A stretch of 33,278 nt of DNA from Streptomyces sp. RP5T (GTDB lineage: Bacteria; Actinomycetota; Actinomycetes; Streptomycetales; Streptomycetaceae). This document shows positions 14,274-21,179 of the stretch, piece by piece. The notes under the pieces are model-generated. The model worked only from the letters and a program-made list of their open reading frames with translations. It did not search any database and was not told the origin of the DNA. Location: NCBI RefSeq assembly GCF_003933965.1, contig NZ_RSAJ01000024.1, forward strand, positions 1 through 33,278, read 5' to 3'. The position numbers and the translations under genes were made by a program. Each line of letters starts with the position of its first letter. Position 1 is the first letter of the stretch.

Positions 14274-14978
14274 TCACGCTGCGACGTGCCCCACCACACC
14301 GATGTTGCCGTTCATGCTGGCGATGTTTCCCACCGCGCCGGCACTGACCACACCGATGTTGCCGTTCATGCTGGCGATGTTTCCCACCGCGCCGGCACTG
14401 ACCACACCGATGTTGCCGTTCATGCTGGCGATGTTTCCCACCGCGCCGGCACTGACCACACCGATGTTGCCGTTCATGCTGGCGATGTTTCCCGCCGCGC
14501 CGGCACTGACCACACCGATGTTGCCGTTCATGCTGGCGATGTTTCCCACCGCGCCGGCACTGACCACACCGATGTTGCCGTTCATGCTGGCGATGTTTCC
14601 CACCGCGCCGGCACTGACCACACCGATGTTGCCGTTCATGCTGCCGACGTTTCCCACCGCGCCGACACTTCCAGCCATGCCCCCGACATTCCCCACCAAG
14701 CGCTCAGCGTCGCGCACTCGATTCCGCGCCTCGCGGAGTTCTTGGCCCAACTGCGGGCCACCCATCCCTAGGCCGACCCCATACGCAGTACGCGCTGTAG
14801 GTAGGGTCCTCCCGGCGAATACCTCAGCCACGACCGTTTTGGAGACGCCACTATCTCGATCCTGCTTTCTTGATTCCTCGGCAATGGAGCGGATGGAGGG
14901 GTTGCCAAGTTCCGCGCGGATTTCACGTACCCATTCGGCCCACTCGGCTGGCATCGAGCCGATGAACGGCTTATGCAT
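14274..14978 (-). CDS. HTH protein with tandem 18-residue Gly/Asn/Ile repeats
   Basis: This 234-residue protein has an N-terminal ~70-residue helical domain with an HTH-like segment (SIRSIAEESRKQ, SGVSKTVVAEVFAGRTLP), a short charged helix (ELREARNRVRDAERL) and then about seven repeats of NGNIGVVSAGAVGNIASM up to the C-terminus. The repeats would stack as short beta strands, possibly a beta-solenoid or a multimerising surface. The start at 14978 follows GGAGG by 6 bases and overlaps the stop of the upstream gene, so translation is coupled. The 54-base DNA units are almost identical, pointing to recent expansion. Function unknown; the repeat recalls the N-x-V-x-Q-A-G-type beta motifs near effectors in Streptomyces conflict genes. 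Confidence 0.72.
   Translation of the reverse strand: MHKPFIGSMPAEWAEWVREIRAELGNPSIRSIAEESRKQDRDSGVSKTVVAEVFAGRTLPTARTAYGVGLGMGGPQLGQELREARNRVRDAERLVGNVGGMAGSVGAVGNVGSMNGNIGVVSAGAVGNIASMNGNIGVVSAGAVGNIASMNGNIGVVSAGAAGNIASMNGNIGVVSAGAVGNIASMNGNIGVVSAGAVGNIASMNGNIGVVSAGAVGNIASMNGNIGVVGHVAA
14301..14678. repeat. Seven 54-base tandem repeats inside a coding region
   Basis: Units start at 14301, 14355, 14409, 14463, 14517, 14571 and 14625. The first six are nearly identical; the unit at 14463 has one visible substitution (CCCGCCGCG for CCCACCGCG), and the last unit is diverged. The period is a multiple of three, so all three repeat frames on each strand stay open, but only the minus-strand frame has an N-terminal domain and ribosome site. 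Confidence 0.9.
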
Positions 14979-15192
14979 TGACACCTCCATTTTCTGATTC
15001 TGAATTTTCACAAATCCAAGCAATGAAGAAGCGGAAAATTCCGCTGAAGGCGCCGCCGATGGCCGCCATGCAACCCTTCCTCACTAGTTCCTTCGATTCT
15101 GACTCTTCGATCGCACTCCGCTGGTTCTTTAAATTCTTGACGTTCTTGGCGGCATCGCTTTGGAAGCTCGACGCCTCGGAAGACTTTGGCAT
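14971..15192 (-). CDS. Small protein with hydrophobic segment, coupled to repeat protein
   Basis: This ~73-residue protein has a charged helical N-terminal half (KNVKNLKNQRSAIEESESKE) and a hydrophobic segment near the C-terminus (AAIGGAFSGIFRFFIAWIC), so it may be membrane-associated. Its TAA stop (14973-14971) overlaps the start of the repeat-protein gene by 8 bases and its last codons form that gene's ribosome site. The start is uncertain: ATG at 15192 has AGGA too close, and the frame stays open to a TTG at 15240. Family not recognised. The pair sits as the cargo between the Pro-type and Arg-type relics. Confidence 0.5.
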   Translation of the reverse strand: MPKSSEASSFQSDAAKNVKNLKNQRSAIEESESKELVRKGCMAAIGGAFSGIFRFFIAWICENSESENGGVNA

Positions 15193-15250
15193 GTCCTGAG
15201 AGTGCCATCCTGGGTGAGGTGTCGTCACAAATCCGGACAAGCCCAGGTCA

Positions 15251-15577
15251 GTGGCATTGAGTCAAGCCGCGGACTTCCATCCCAGCATGGGTTGGCCGCC
15301 CTTTCGCCGGTCGGTGGCTGCGCGCGTATGGGCACGCGTCAGCAACGACTTGGCTCAAGAACGCGCACTGGTGGGGGAGTTGGGGGCTTATGAGCAAGAG
15401 ACGCTACGTGGCCTGGGGCGTGCCCGGTGGTACCGAATCTGGGACAACCGAGGACGTCGATCGTGGGGCGATCTCTACGAGTTGTGCCCTGACGACCTCC
15501 TAGCCGAGCTCAACGGCGAGGCGGACCACGCGCGAATCACCCTCCTGATGAAGCGCTACAGGGTACAAAGGCGGTAG
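15251..15577 (+). CDS. Hypothetical basic protein
   Basis: This 108-residue ORF begins with GTG and reads as a soluble, basic, helical protein (RRSVAARVWARVSNDLAQER, RGLGRARWYRIWDNRGRRSW, ITLLMKRYRVQ). Third positions are moderately G/C-rich, less than in the best genes here. It starts 58 bases from, and points away from, the small-protein/repeat-protein pair, so the promoters would be divergent. No family is recognised and no clear ribosome site is visible. Confidence 0.4.
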   Translation: MALSQAADFHPSMGWPPFRRSVAARVWARVSNDLAQERALVGELGAYEQETLRGLGRARWYRIWDNRGRRSWGDLYELCPDDLLAELNGEADHARITLLMKRYRVQRR

Positions 15578-15736
15578 ACAGCGCAGTGCCGGGGTGTTGA
15601 TGACGAAGGCGCGCACCACGTGGTGGCGCGGTACCGCAGCGAAGTACAGCAACCCCAGCAACCGGCAGCACTCCACACCGGCTCGCATGGGCCCCGGGGC
15701 AACCTGTATGACCTCCCCTGACCGATCTCTACAGAG

Positions 15737-15778
15737 CTACGGATCAGAAGGTTGCAGGTTCGAATCCTGCCGAGTGCA
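15737..15778 (+). other. tRNA-Arg(ACG) 3' half: probable attR of the integrated element
   Basis: The layout is exact for the 3' half of tRNA-Arg(ACG): loop CTACGGA (15737-15743), stem TCAGA, variable AGGTT, T stem GCAGG, T loop TTCGAAT (15759-15765), CCTGC, acceptor CGAGTGC and A (15778). The 5' acceptor GCACTCG, D arm and 5' anticodon stem are absent upstream, so this is not a working tRNA gene. A fragment that starts at the anticodon loop and is followed by a terminator is what remains when an element integrates in a tRNA 3' end. The complete gene would lie left of the window. Confidence 0.75.
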
Positions 15779-15786
15779 CATCAGAC

Positions 15787-15826
15787 CAGAGGCCCTGTGG
15801 AGTGATCCACAGGGCCTCTGATTTTT
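15787..15826 (+). terminator. Strong intrinsic terminator after the tRNA-Arg end
   Basis: A perfect 14-base stem (CAGAGGCCCTGTGG, 15787-15800, complement 15807-15820) with a 6-base loop, followed by ATTTTT. It is probably the original terminator of the tRNA-Arg gene. Confidence 0.85.
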
Positions 15827-16095
15827 GCGTTGACGGCAGTGCTTGATGGCAACGCTGATCGCATGGTTACAGGGCATGCGGTCGGACCGTCGCCTTTCGT
15901 CCCATCTGTTGCCATCACCTCTCTCGCTCCGATAGAACCCGATACGCGCGGATCGTCATCCGCTGGCCGCTGCTGAAGGTGACGTGCTCACGCTGTCCAC
16001 CGGCAGGGATGCCATTGGATGGACAGCAATCCCGCACCCCCGGTGGGGCTCCCGGGGATCAACCATGTGACCAGGGGGGTATCACCGCATTGGCA

Positions 16096-16905
16096 ATGAC
16101 CAGAGGTGAAAAGGGATGGTTCAGCGGCGTAAGCGCTTTGGCCGTGGTGCTGCTCCTGCTGCTACTCAGCTCTTGTGGCGACGACTGTGAGAACGTGGCG
16201 GCGGCGCCGGGTGCGACGGTCACTGTCACGGCCACTCCGGGCCGGCCTGGAAGCCAGGTCGGGAAGAACGTCGACAGCGCCTCGGAGCGAGCACGGCAGA
16301 GCGGGTTGAGCGTTTCGGTCCACGATGCCAGCAATCAGGACGAGGCCCCAGGCGGGGACTGGACGGTGTGCTTCGAGAAGGCGACCTTGAGCAAGGTCGA
16401 CTTCGCTGCCGTGCCAGACGGGGCGCCGTGCCCGAAGAAGGACGGCCAACGCATCACCTGGCCCAAGATGCCGAACGTGAAGGGCGCCACGTATGCCAAG
16501 GCGGTGGAGAAGCTGGGGGATGCCGTTGGTGAGGTAGCCATCGAGGCCGCCTACGAGGACGAGGCGGCGTACGACACGGACAACGAAGCTGGTGCCTACG
16601 CGAACTGGAAGGTGTGCTTCCAGAGCGTCAAGGCTGGGACTGCCCTGCCGTATGAACCAGATGTCACCCTGCACGCCGTGGAGAAGGGAGAAGCGTGTCC
16701 ATCATCTAAGGGGCTTTACAAGGACCCCACGAACGATCCGGACTACGTCGACCCCGATCACGTCGACCCCGACGACGGATGGTCTGAAGACGACAGCAGC
16801 AGTGGCGACAGCGGTAGCAGCGAGGAGGACTACTACCCCGGTGATAAGGGTGGATGCCCGCCTGGCGGTTGCTACAACCCGTGTCCGCCCGGAGGCTGCC
16901 AGTAG
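16096..16905 (+). CDS. Lipoprotein with PASTA-like segment
   Basis: This ~269-residue protein has a lipoprotein signal: MTRGEKGWFSG, a hydrophobic run ALAVVLLLLLLSSC and a lipobox Cys. Two similar extracellular modules follow, each with WTVCFEK or WKVCFQS and a paired Cys, and PNVKGATYAKAVEKLGDAVG reads like the start of a PASTA-type repeat. The C-terminal third is highly acidic (Asp/Ser-rich) and ends in a Cys/Gly/Pro motif (CPPGGCYNPCPPGGCQ). TTG at 16090 may be the true start because AGGGGGG lies 11 bases before it. The gap 15827-16095 shows no other gene. Role unknown, anchored outside the membrane. Confidence 0.75.
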   Translation: MTRGEKGWFSGVSALAVVLLLLLLSSCGDDCENVAAAPGATVTVTATPGRPGSQVGKNVDSASERARQSGLSVSVHDASNQDEAPGGDWTVCFEKATLSKVDFAAVPDGAPCPKKDGQRITWPKMPNVKGATYAKAVEKLGDAVGEVAIEAAYEDEAAYDTDNEAGAYANWKVCFQSVKAGTALPYEPDVTLHAVEKGEACPSSKGLYKDPTNDPDYVDPDHVDPDDGWSEDDSSSGDSGSSEEDYYPGDKGGCPPGGCYNPCPPGGCQ

Positions 16906-16909
16906 TACG

Positions 16910-16947
16910 CAAGGGCCCGCGCCAATGTTGCTCTGGCGCGGCCCTTG
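16910..16947. terminator. Bidirectional hairpin between lipoprotein and integrase remnant
   Basis: CAAGGGCC-C-GCGCCA (16910-16924) pairs with TGGCGCGGCCCTTG (16934-16947) with a single bulge. It lies 5 bases after the lipoprotein stop and can also serve the converging integrase remnant. Confidence 0.7.
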
Positions 16948-16969
16948 TAGGCGGAGTGAGTGGCCTTAT

Positions 16970-17290
16970 CTACCTCAGGGCGTCCCCGACGCGGTCGAAT
17001 GCCAAGCGCTGGGAGTCGAGCCGGACGAAGGTGTAAATGTCCATCGTCACGCGGATCGAGCTGTGGCCCAGGACCTCCATGATCATGCGGGCGTCGGCAC
17101 CCTGCTCGTGGAGGAGCGAGGCGCAGGTGTGTCGAAGGTCGTGGAAGCGGACCTTGCGGACGCCGGCCCGTATGGACAGCGCCGCGAAGGAGCGGTTCAG
17201 GTTGCGCGGCTCGATCGGCGTCCCGTTCTTCGTCGTGAAGACCAGACCGTGCCCCGTCCCCTTCCAGTTGTTGGTGCTTGTTCGGCGGAC
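16970..17290 (-). pseudogene. Tyrosine integrase, C-terminal remnant
   Basis: The minus-strand reading ends in TAG at 16970 and encodes the catalytic C-terminus of a Streptomyces tyrosine recombinase: GLVFTTKNGTPIEPRNLNRS, HDLRHTCASLLHEQGAD (His-x-x-Arg of the active site), LGHSSIRVTMDIYTF (second active-site His and the Tyr nucleophile). The N-terminal ~300 residues are missing: homology stops near 17280 and the frame is closed by TGA at 17351. It is therefore a broken integrase. It lies 1.2 kb right of the tRNA-Arg 3' fragment with its C-terminus towards it, as in many AICEs, and may be left from an older element at that site. Confidence 0.8.
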
Positions 17291-17563
17291 TCGCCGTCGT
17301 GGCTGACTTTCGGTGGTCCAGGTCAGAGCTGTGCGCCCAATGACCGTCGTTCATTCGCCCTCCTCCCCAACGCAACGCCAGCTGACAGGGGTTGCAGCCG
17401 CACCCGAATCCAAGCACGCCGACTGCCCCGGTACCATCGGCACCGGGGTCCTGATCAGGGCTTCCACGACCGGACCGCCCGGAATGCTGTCCAGGCTGAG
17501 GGTGGTCCGGTCTCTTGTTGTCGGTCGCCCGCACGAGCAGGCTCGGCGAAACGGGCCGTGGGA

Positions 17564-18400
17564 TCAGCTCAGGGCTTTACCCACCTCGTAGATCGTCGGC
17601 CGATCTTCGGGAGCGTGGCTGAGCATCGCGTCGACCAGATCGCCCAGCTCACCAGGCGCCTTCACTGGACGGCGCCTTCCGTTCGCCACTGCTTCTCTCT
17701 GGACGGCGCGCGGAGCGTCGTCCGGGTACTCGACCGCACGCCACCCGGTGGCTGAGATCAGGAGGGACGCCCCGAGGGCGTAAATGTCGGCCTCCTGCGT
17801 CGGCTCGGCCTCTCCGGTGTCGAGCACGCTGCGAGCGATCTCTGGTGCCTCGTAGTGGACGAGGCAGCCGCGGAACGGGAAGTCGTAACTCTCAGGTACC
17901 TGCCTGCCGCGGGCGAGCGCGAGGTCGATGAGATGGGTTCGTACCGGCCCGATGACGAAGTGGGCAGGCTGCACGTCGCCGTGTGCCCAGCCCCGTACAT
18001 GGAGTTCTGCCAGCGCTTCGACGCAGCCCAGCGCCACGCTGTAGTGCGGCGCGATGGATGAGCCGCGCCTGCGGCAGGGCTCCCAGATCCGGTACAGGTC
18101 TGGCCCCTCGTGCCACGGCTGGAAGTTCCAGGTGCCGCGCTCCCACTCGCCGTACGCGACCTCACCCGAGCCGAGACGGTGCAGCACAGTCCCTTCGCGT
18201 GCGGGCGCAAGCGCGGTCCAGGGTTGGGCCGGCCACTCCTCGGTGGCCTCGATCGGATAGCCGAGTTTCACGGCGTGGTGACCACGGGGGCCGTCCACCT
18301 CCCAGACCGTGGAGCCCCTACGGCTCAGGACCAGCCGTTGTTCCGTGGGCATGAGCGCGTCGAGCACCACGATCGGCATTTCAGGGGTTGAGTCGGACAA
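17564..18400 (-). CDS. Protein kinase-like protein with altered catalytic loop
   Basis: This 278-residue protein has the kinase fold markers: AVKLG (Lys45), HGDVQPAHF (140-148) for the catalytic loop, IDLA (158-161) in place of DFG, and YEAPE (183-187). The catalytic Asp142 and the metal Asp159 are kept, but Lys and Asn of the usual loop are Gln144 and His147, so activity is uncertain. The glycine loop is also poorly kept. The start is TTG at 18400, preceded by AAGGAGAGAGG; ATG at 18379 is a weaker alternative. The gene follows the glycine-rich-domain gene by 68 bases on the same strand. The 17310-17563 gap holds one minus-strand ORF with poor codon bias that I do not call. Confidence 0.78.
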   Translation of the reverse strand: MSDSTPEMPIVVLDALMPTEQRLVLSRRGSTVWEVDGPRGHHAVKLGYPIEATEEWPAQPWTALAPAREGTVLHRLGSGEVAYGEWERGTWNFQPWHEGPDLYRIWEPCRRRGSSIAPHYSVALGCVEALAELHVRGWAHGDVQPAHFVIGPVRTHLIDLALARGRQVPESYDFPFRGCLVHYEAPEIARSVLDTGEAEPTQEADIYALGASLLISATGWRAVEYPDDAPRAVQREAVANGRRRPVKAPGELGDLVDAMLSHAPEDRPTIYEVGKALS

Positions 18401-18468
18401 CGTCCTCTCTCCTTCCGGCGCTGCGGCCGACCACCAACCCGGGCCGACCGCACCGCTGTTGTCGGGTG

Positions 18469-18912
18469 CTACGCGTCACCGTAGGGACGGCCGCAGTCCG
18501 AGTCGCACTGTGCGAGGTTCGTGCCGTCGACGGTCCACAAGTCGTCGAAGACCGCGAATCCGGCGGCCTTCATGGCACGGGCCGAGGCCGCGACCTTCTC
18601 CGGGGCGCGGGCCCCGCCGCCCGGCTTCGGGTTGTGATGCAGGAAGCGGCCCGCGTACCGCTCACACAGCTGGGCGTACTCCTTGGTGTGCAGGATGAGG
18701 GCGTGAAGGCCGAGGTCGACATCGTCCGAAGGGACCATGGAAACGGTGGCAGTTGCCGCCGTGACCACGAAGGCCACCGCCTGGTCGGCGATCCGCTCGG
18801 CACGCTCGGCCGTCTCGCTGTTGTGGGTGACCACGAAGTGGGCGAGGCTCTCGAACAGTTCCTCACCTGCGACCGCGCGACCAGTCTTCTGCACATTCGC
18901 CGTTGCTGTCAT
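18469..18912 (-). CDS. Glycine-rich-domain-like protein (GRDP family)
   Basis: This 147-residue protein has the conserved segment VDLGLHALILHTKEYAQLCE followed by RYAGRFLHHNP (about 66-95), typical of the short actinobacterial glycine-rich-domain-containing proteins, and a C-terminal Cys pair (CDSDC). The ATG at 18912 has GAGGAG 8 bases upstream. It is first in a likely two-gene transcript with the kinase-like gene, a pairing often seen in Streptomyces. A biochemical function is not established for this family as far as I know. Confidence 0.7.
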   Translation of the reverse strand: MTATANVQKTGRAVAGEELFESLAHFVVTHNSETAERAERIADQAVAFVVTAATATVSMVPSDDVDLGLHALILHTKEYAQLCERYAGRFLHHNPKPGGGARAPEKVAASARAMKAAGFAVFDDLWTVDGTNLAQCDSDCGRPYGDA

Positions 18913-19060
18913 GTGCCGTCTCCTCATGTGAAGTCTTGCAGGGCACTTACCTGCCGCCTCGATCGCCGAGTTCAACTCGAAGGCGATTGCCAGCGGGATC
19001 GGAGGCCGGCCCCGAACGGGGACGGGGAGCCGTACGTGGCACCCGCTCGGGGCGGCCGGT

Positions 19061-19162
19061 CTAGTACTGGCCGATACCGAGGGCCATGCCGATCACCAAG
19101 CCGCACGAGCCGCTGATGCAGATGATGAACAGGACCCCGGCATACCGGCCGACGGCGCGCAT
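19061..19162 (-). CDS. 33-residue single-span membrane peptide
   Basis: The ATG at 19162 shares one base with the TGA of the preceding gene (TGATG), a clear sign of translational coupling. The peptide is almost entirely a membrane span: YAGVLFIICISGSCGLVIGM lies at residues 7-26. Function unknown; very short membrane peptides like this are usually missed by annotation. Confidence 0.5.
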   Translation of the reverse strand: MRAVGRYAGVLFIICISGSCGLVIGMALGIGQY

Positions 19163-19392
19163 CACAGCCCGACCCGACTGTTGCCGTTCCTCGCTGCCAG
19201 GCGGGCGCTGAGTTCTTCCCGAGCGCTGAGCGCGAGGACGTTGTCCGGCATGGCATCCCACTCCCTGCCTCCAGGGATTGGCCGCATCTGCACGCGACCG
19301 CCGATCTCACCCATGACGACGCCGATGCGTCTGCTGGCACTGTCCTTCGCCAGTTCGCCGATGCCTGGCCTGGTCTGCTGGTTGCTCGCCAT
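19162..19392 (-). CDS. Small hypothetical protein
   Basis: This 76-residue protein reads MASNQQTRPGIGELAKDSAS followed by RRIGVVMGEIGGRVQMRPI and GGREWDAMPDNV, ending with a helix (SAREELSARLAAR). Proteins with this GxVMGxxGxxVxLRPxxGGREWD pattern are widespread in Streptomyces and have no assigned role. The ATG lacks a good ribosome site; a GTG lies two codons upstream. It is divergent from the XRE/PLD-like gene across a 119-base promoter region and coupled to the membrane peptide downstream. Confidence 0.6.
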   Translation of the reverse strand: MASNQQTRPGIGELAKDSASRRIGVVMGEIGGRVQMRPIPGGREWDAMPDNVLALSAREELSARLAARNGNSRVGL

Positions 19393-19511
19393 GCACACGA
19401 GCTTCGTGTCGACCACCAGGACGTCGGAACCACGGACAATCACCACTTCAGGACGTCCCGCGTTGGGTAGAACGTCCCTAGTGCCGTCCCCGGATGTTAG
19501 GAGAGATTGAA

Positions 19512-20256
19512 ATGGCAAACGAGAGACTACGTGCGGCCATGGCGGCCGGTGGATGGACGTACAACGCCCTCGCCGTCAAGGTCGAAGTCGATCCCAAGTC
19601 CGTCGAACGATGGGTCAACCTGGGGCGTACGCCGCGTCGAGCCACGGCCATGTTGGCAGCAGAAACGCTAGGAGAAGACGTGCACGCTCTATGGCCATCG
19701 CTCAGGCAGGCACGCCCCGCCCGCGCCGTCAGCCCAGAACTTGTGGCTCTCTACGACCAGCGGGCGGACATCCCCGTATCCACCTTCGTGGACCTGCTGA
19801 CCCAGGCGCGCGAGCAGATCGACGTGTTGGTGTACGCCGCTGTCTTCCTGCACGAGGCGTACCCGAGACTCAACGACCTCTTGAAGGAACGAGCCGCCGA
19901 GGGCTGCACGGTCCGCATCGCGCTCGGCGACGCGGAGAGCTCGAACGTCCAACAGCGCGGCGACGAGGAGAAGTTCGGCCACGGCATCCAGTCACGTTGC
20001 CGCCTCGCGCTGATGCACTATCGGCCCCTTATCGGGACGGGAGGGCATCGAGGTACGGACCCATGCCACGACGCTCTACAACTCGATCTATCGGGCCGAT
20101 GACCAAGCCCTGGTCAACGCCCACGTCTGGGGCGTGAACGCCTACCGGGCCCCTGTGTGGCACCTGCGGCGAAATGGGGAAGGCGGCATGTTCGAGACCT
20201 ACGCTGACAGCTTCGATGAAGTGTGGGCGACCGCGAAGCCAGTACGAGAGAAGTGA
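19512..20256 (+). pseudogene. XRE - PLD-like regulator, frameshifted
   Basis: The gene starts at 19512 (AGGAGAG upstream) with an XRE helix-turn-helix (LRAAMAAGGWTYNALAVKVE, KSVERWVNLGRTP) and continues into a phospholipase D-like domain known from Streptomyces regulators (EQIDVLVYAAVFLHEAYPRL, GCTVRIALGD, GHGIQSRCRLALMHYRPLIG). At about 20021-20038 the good reading switches frame: the downstream part (REGIEVRTHATTLYNSIYRA, VNAHVWGVNAYRAPVWHL) is in +1 and ends with TGA at 20254. Removing one base near 20037 restores a full protein of about 247 residues. This is a real lesion or a sequencing error. It sits 2 bases before the NUDIX gene, a common partner of this regulator type. Confidence 0.8.
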
Positions 20257-20258
20257 TC

Positions 20259-20729
20259 ATGGCACGCACTGAGTACTACGACGACCCAGACGCCCCCAAG
20301 CCCAACAGCCTGGTCGTCGCCGCGTCCGCAGTGGTCACTGACGACGAGGGACGCATCCTCCTACAGCGCCGGCGGGACAACGATCTCTGGGCGCTGCCTG
20401 GCGGCGGCATGGAGATGACGGACTCCCTGCCGGGCACTGCCGTTCGTGAGGTGAAGGAGGAGACGGGCCTGGACGTTGAGATCACCGGTCTCGTCGGGAC
20501 CTACACCGACCCTCGCCACGTCATCGCTTACACGGATGGTGAGGTGCGCCGACAGTTCAACGTCTGCTTCACCGCGCGTGTGATCGGGGGCCAGCTCGCG
20601 ATCTCGGACGAATCCACGGAGCTGAAGTTCGTCCAGCGCGAGGAGATTGATCAACTGCCCATGCATCACACGCAGCGGCTACGAATCCGGCACTTCCTGG
20701 AGCAACGTGAGCGGCCCTATCTCGGTTGA
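20259..20729 (+). CDS. NUDIX hydrolase
   Basis: This 156-residue protein is a NUDIX family hydrolase that would cleave a nucleoside-diphosphate-linked substrate. The box reads ALPGGGMEMTDSLPGTAV followed by REVKEETGLDV (about 46-74). The catalytic REVKEE part is intact, while the usual first Glu of the G-x5-E is Asp. The N-terminus (SLVVAASAVVTDDEGRILLQ, RRRDNDLWALPGG) is typical. The ATG follows the upstream gene's stop by two bases, so the two form an operon. A link between a PLD-like XRE regulator and a NUDIX enzyme recurs in Streptomyces; the substrate is unknown. Confidence 0.88.
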   Translation: MARTEYYDDPDAPKPNSLVVAASAVVTDDEGRILLQRRRDNDLWALPGGGMEMTDSLPGTAVREVKEETGLDVEITGLVGTYTDPRHVIAYTDGEVRRQFNVCFTARVIGGQLAISDESTELKFVQREEIDQLPMHHTQRLRIRHFLEQRERPYLG

Positions 20730-20787
20730 TTTTGGCGTCTTTGGATCAGATAGGCCGACCTCTGAGGCGTAGCGCAACAGAGGCTGG

Positions 20788-20978
20788 TCACTGGAGGTCA
20801 TCCGGGCCGAGGGCGACCACGCCCTTGTCGGCCACTGCGGTGTCAGTGGAAGTGACCACACCGCTGCGGTCTTGGAGGTGGGGCCTTGTTGGTTCCGTGG
20901 TGGGGAACGAACGAGGATCATGTGCGCGGCCACCATTAGGGCAGCCACCGCGCACACACCCAAAATCCAACGAATCAT
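20788..20978 (-). pseudogene. Small single-span membrane protein, apparent frameshift
   Basis: The ATG at 20978 begins a membrane segment (MIRWILGVCAVAALMVAAHM). After about residue 24 that frame loses G/C bias at third positions, while the next frame becomes strongly biased and encodes a Thr/Asp-rich tail ending GVVALGPDDLQ and a TGA at 20788. The switch falls at a CCCC run near 20900. The intact product would be a short membrane-anchored protein with a ~40-residue outer tail. It is convergent with the NUDIX gene. Confidence 0.4.
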
Positions 20979-21105
20979 GACTAAAATCGCGAAACGCCCC
21001 CGAAATGCCTAGAAGCGGGCACCAAGGTAGTCTCCCAAAACCTTTCACCCAATGCCGGTCACCTGGCACGCCCCGCCAATCGATGTTGGGCCTCGGGAGC
21101 AACCA

Positions 21106-21147
21106 AGGGGGGCTGTGAACAGCATTGCCGCTGTTCACAGCCCCCTT
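21106..21147. terminator. Hairpin terminator downstream of the STAND-TPR gene
   Basis: A GGGGGCTGTGAACAG arm (21108-21122) pairs perfectly with 21131-21145, with G-T and A-T extension and an 8-base loop. It ends 32 bases after the stop of the TPR reading on the minus strand. Confidence 0.75.
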
Positions 21148-21179
21148 CGAACAGGGGCGCTTGTCAGACGGGGTGAGGT

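Noticed and set aside
14290..14690. CRISPR array
   Set aside because: The 54-base units are contiguous without unique spacers and preserve reading frame, so this is a protein repeat.
14226..14771. Plus-strand ORFs across the tandem repeat
   Set aside because: They are open only because the 54-base period is a multiple of three; they lack an N-terminal domain and ribosome site, unlike the minus-strand frame.
15737..15778. Functional tRNA-Arg gene
   Set aside because: No matching 5' acceptor, D arm or 5' anticodon stem lies upstream.
15594..15821. Plus-strand ORF of 75 codons
   Set aside because: It runs through the tRNA-Arg 3' half and into the terminator stem and has no codon bias.
15827..16969. 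Placing the integrated element to the right of the tRNA-Arg end
   Set aside because: The fragment's 3' end and terminator face right, which fits chromosome on that side, and the conjugation genes are on the left. It is not excluded, because an integrase remnant does lie on the right.
17310..17534. Minus-strand ORF with a CGCNPC motif upstream of the integrase remnant
   Set aside because: Third-position bias is mediocre and the frame runs through the integrase remnant in the wrong phase. A tiny Cys-rich gene is possible but not supported.
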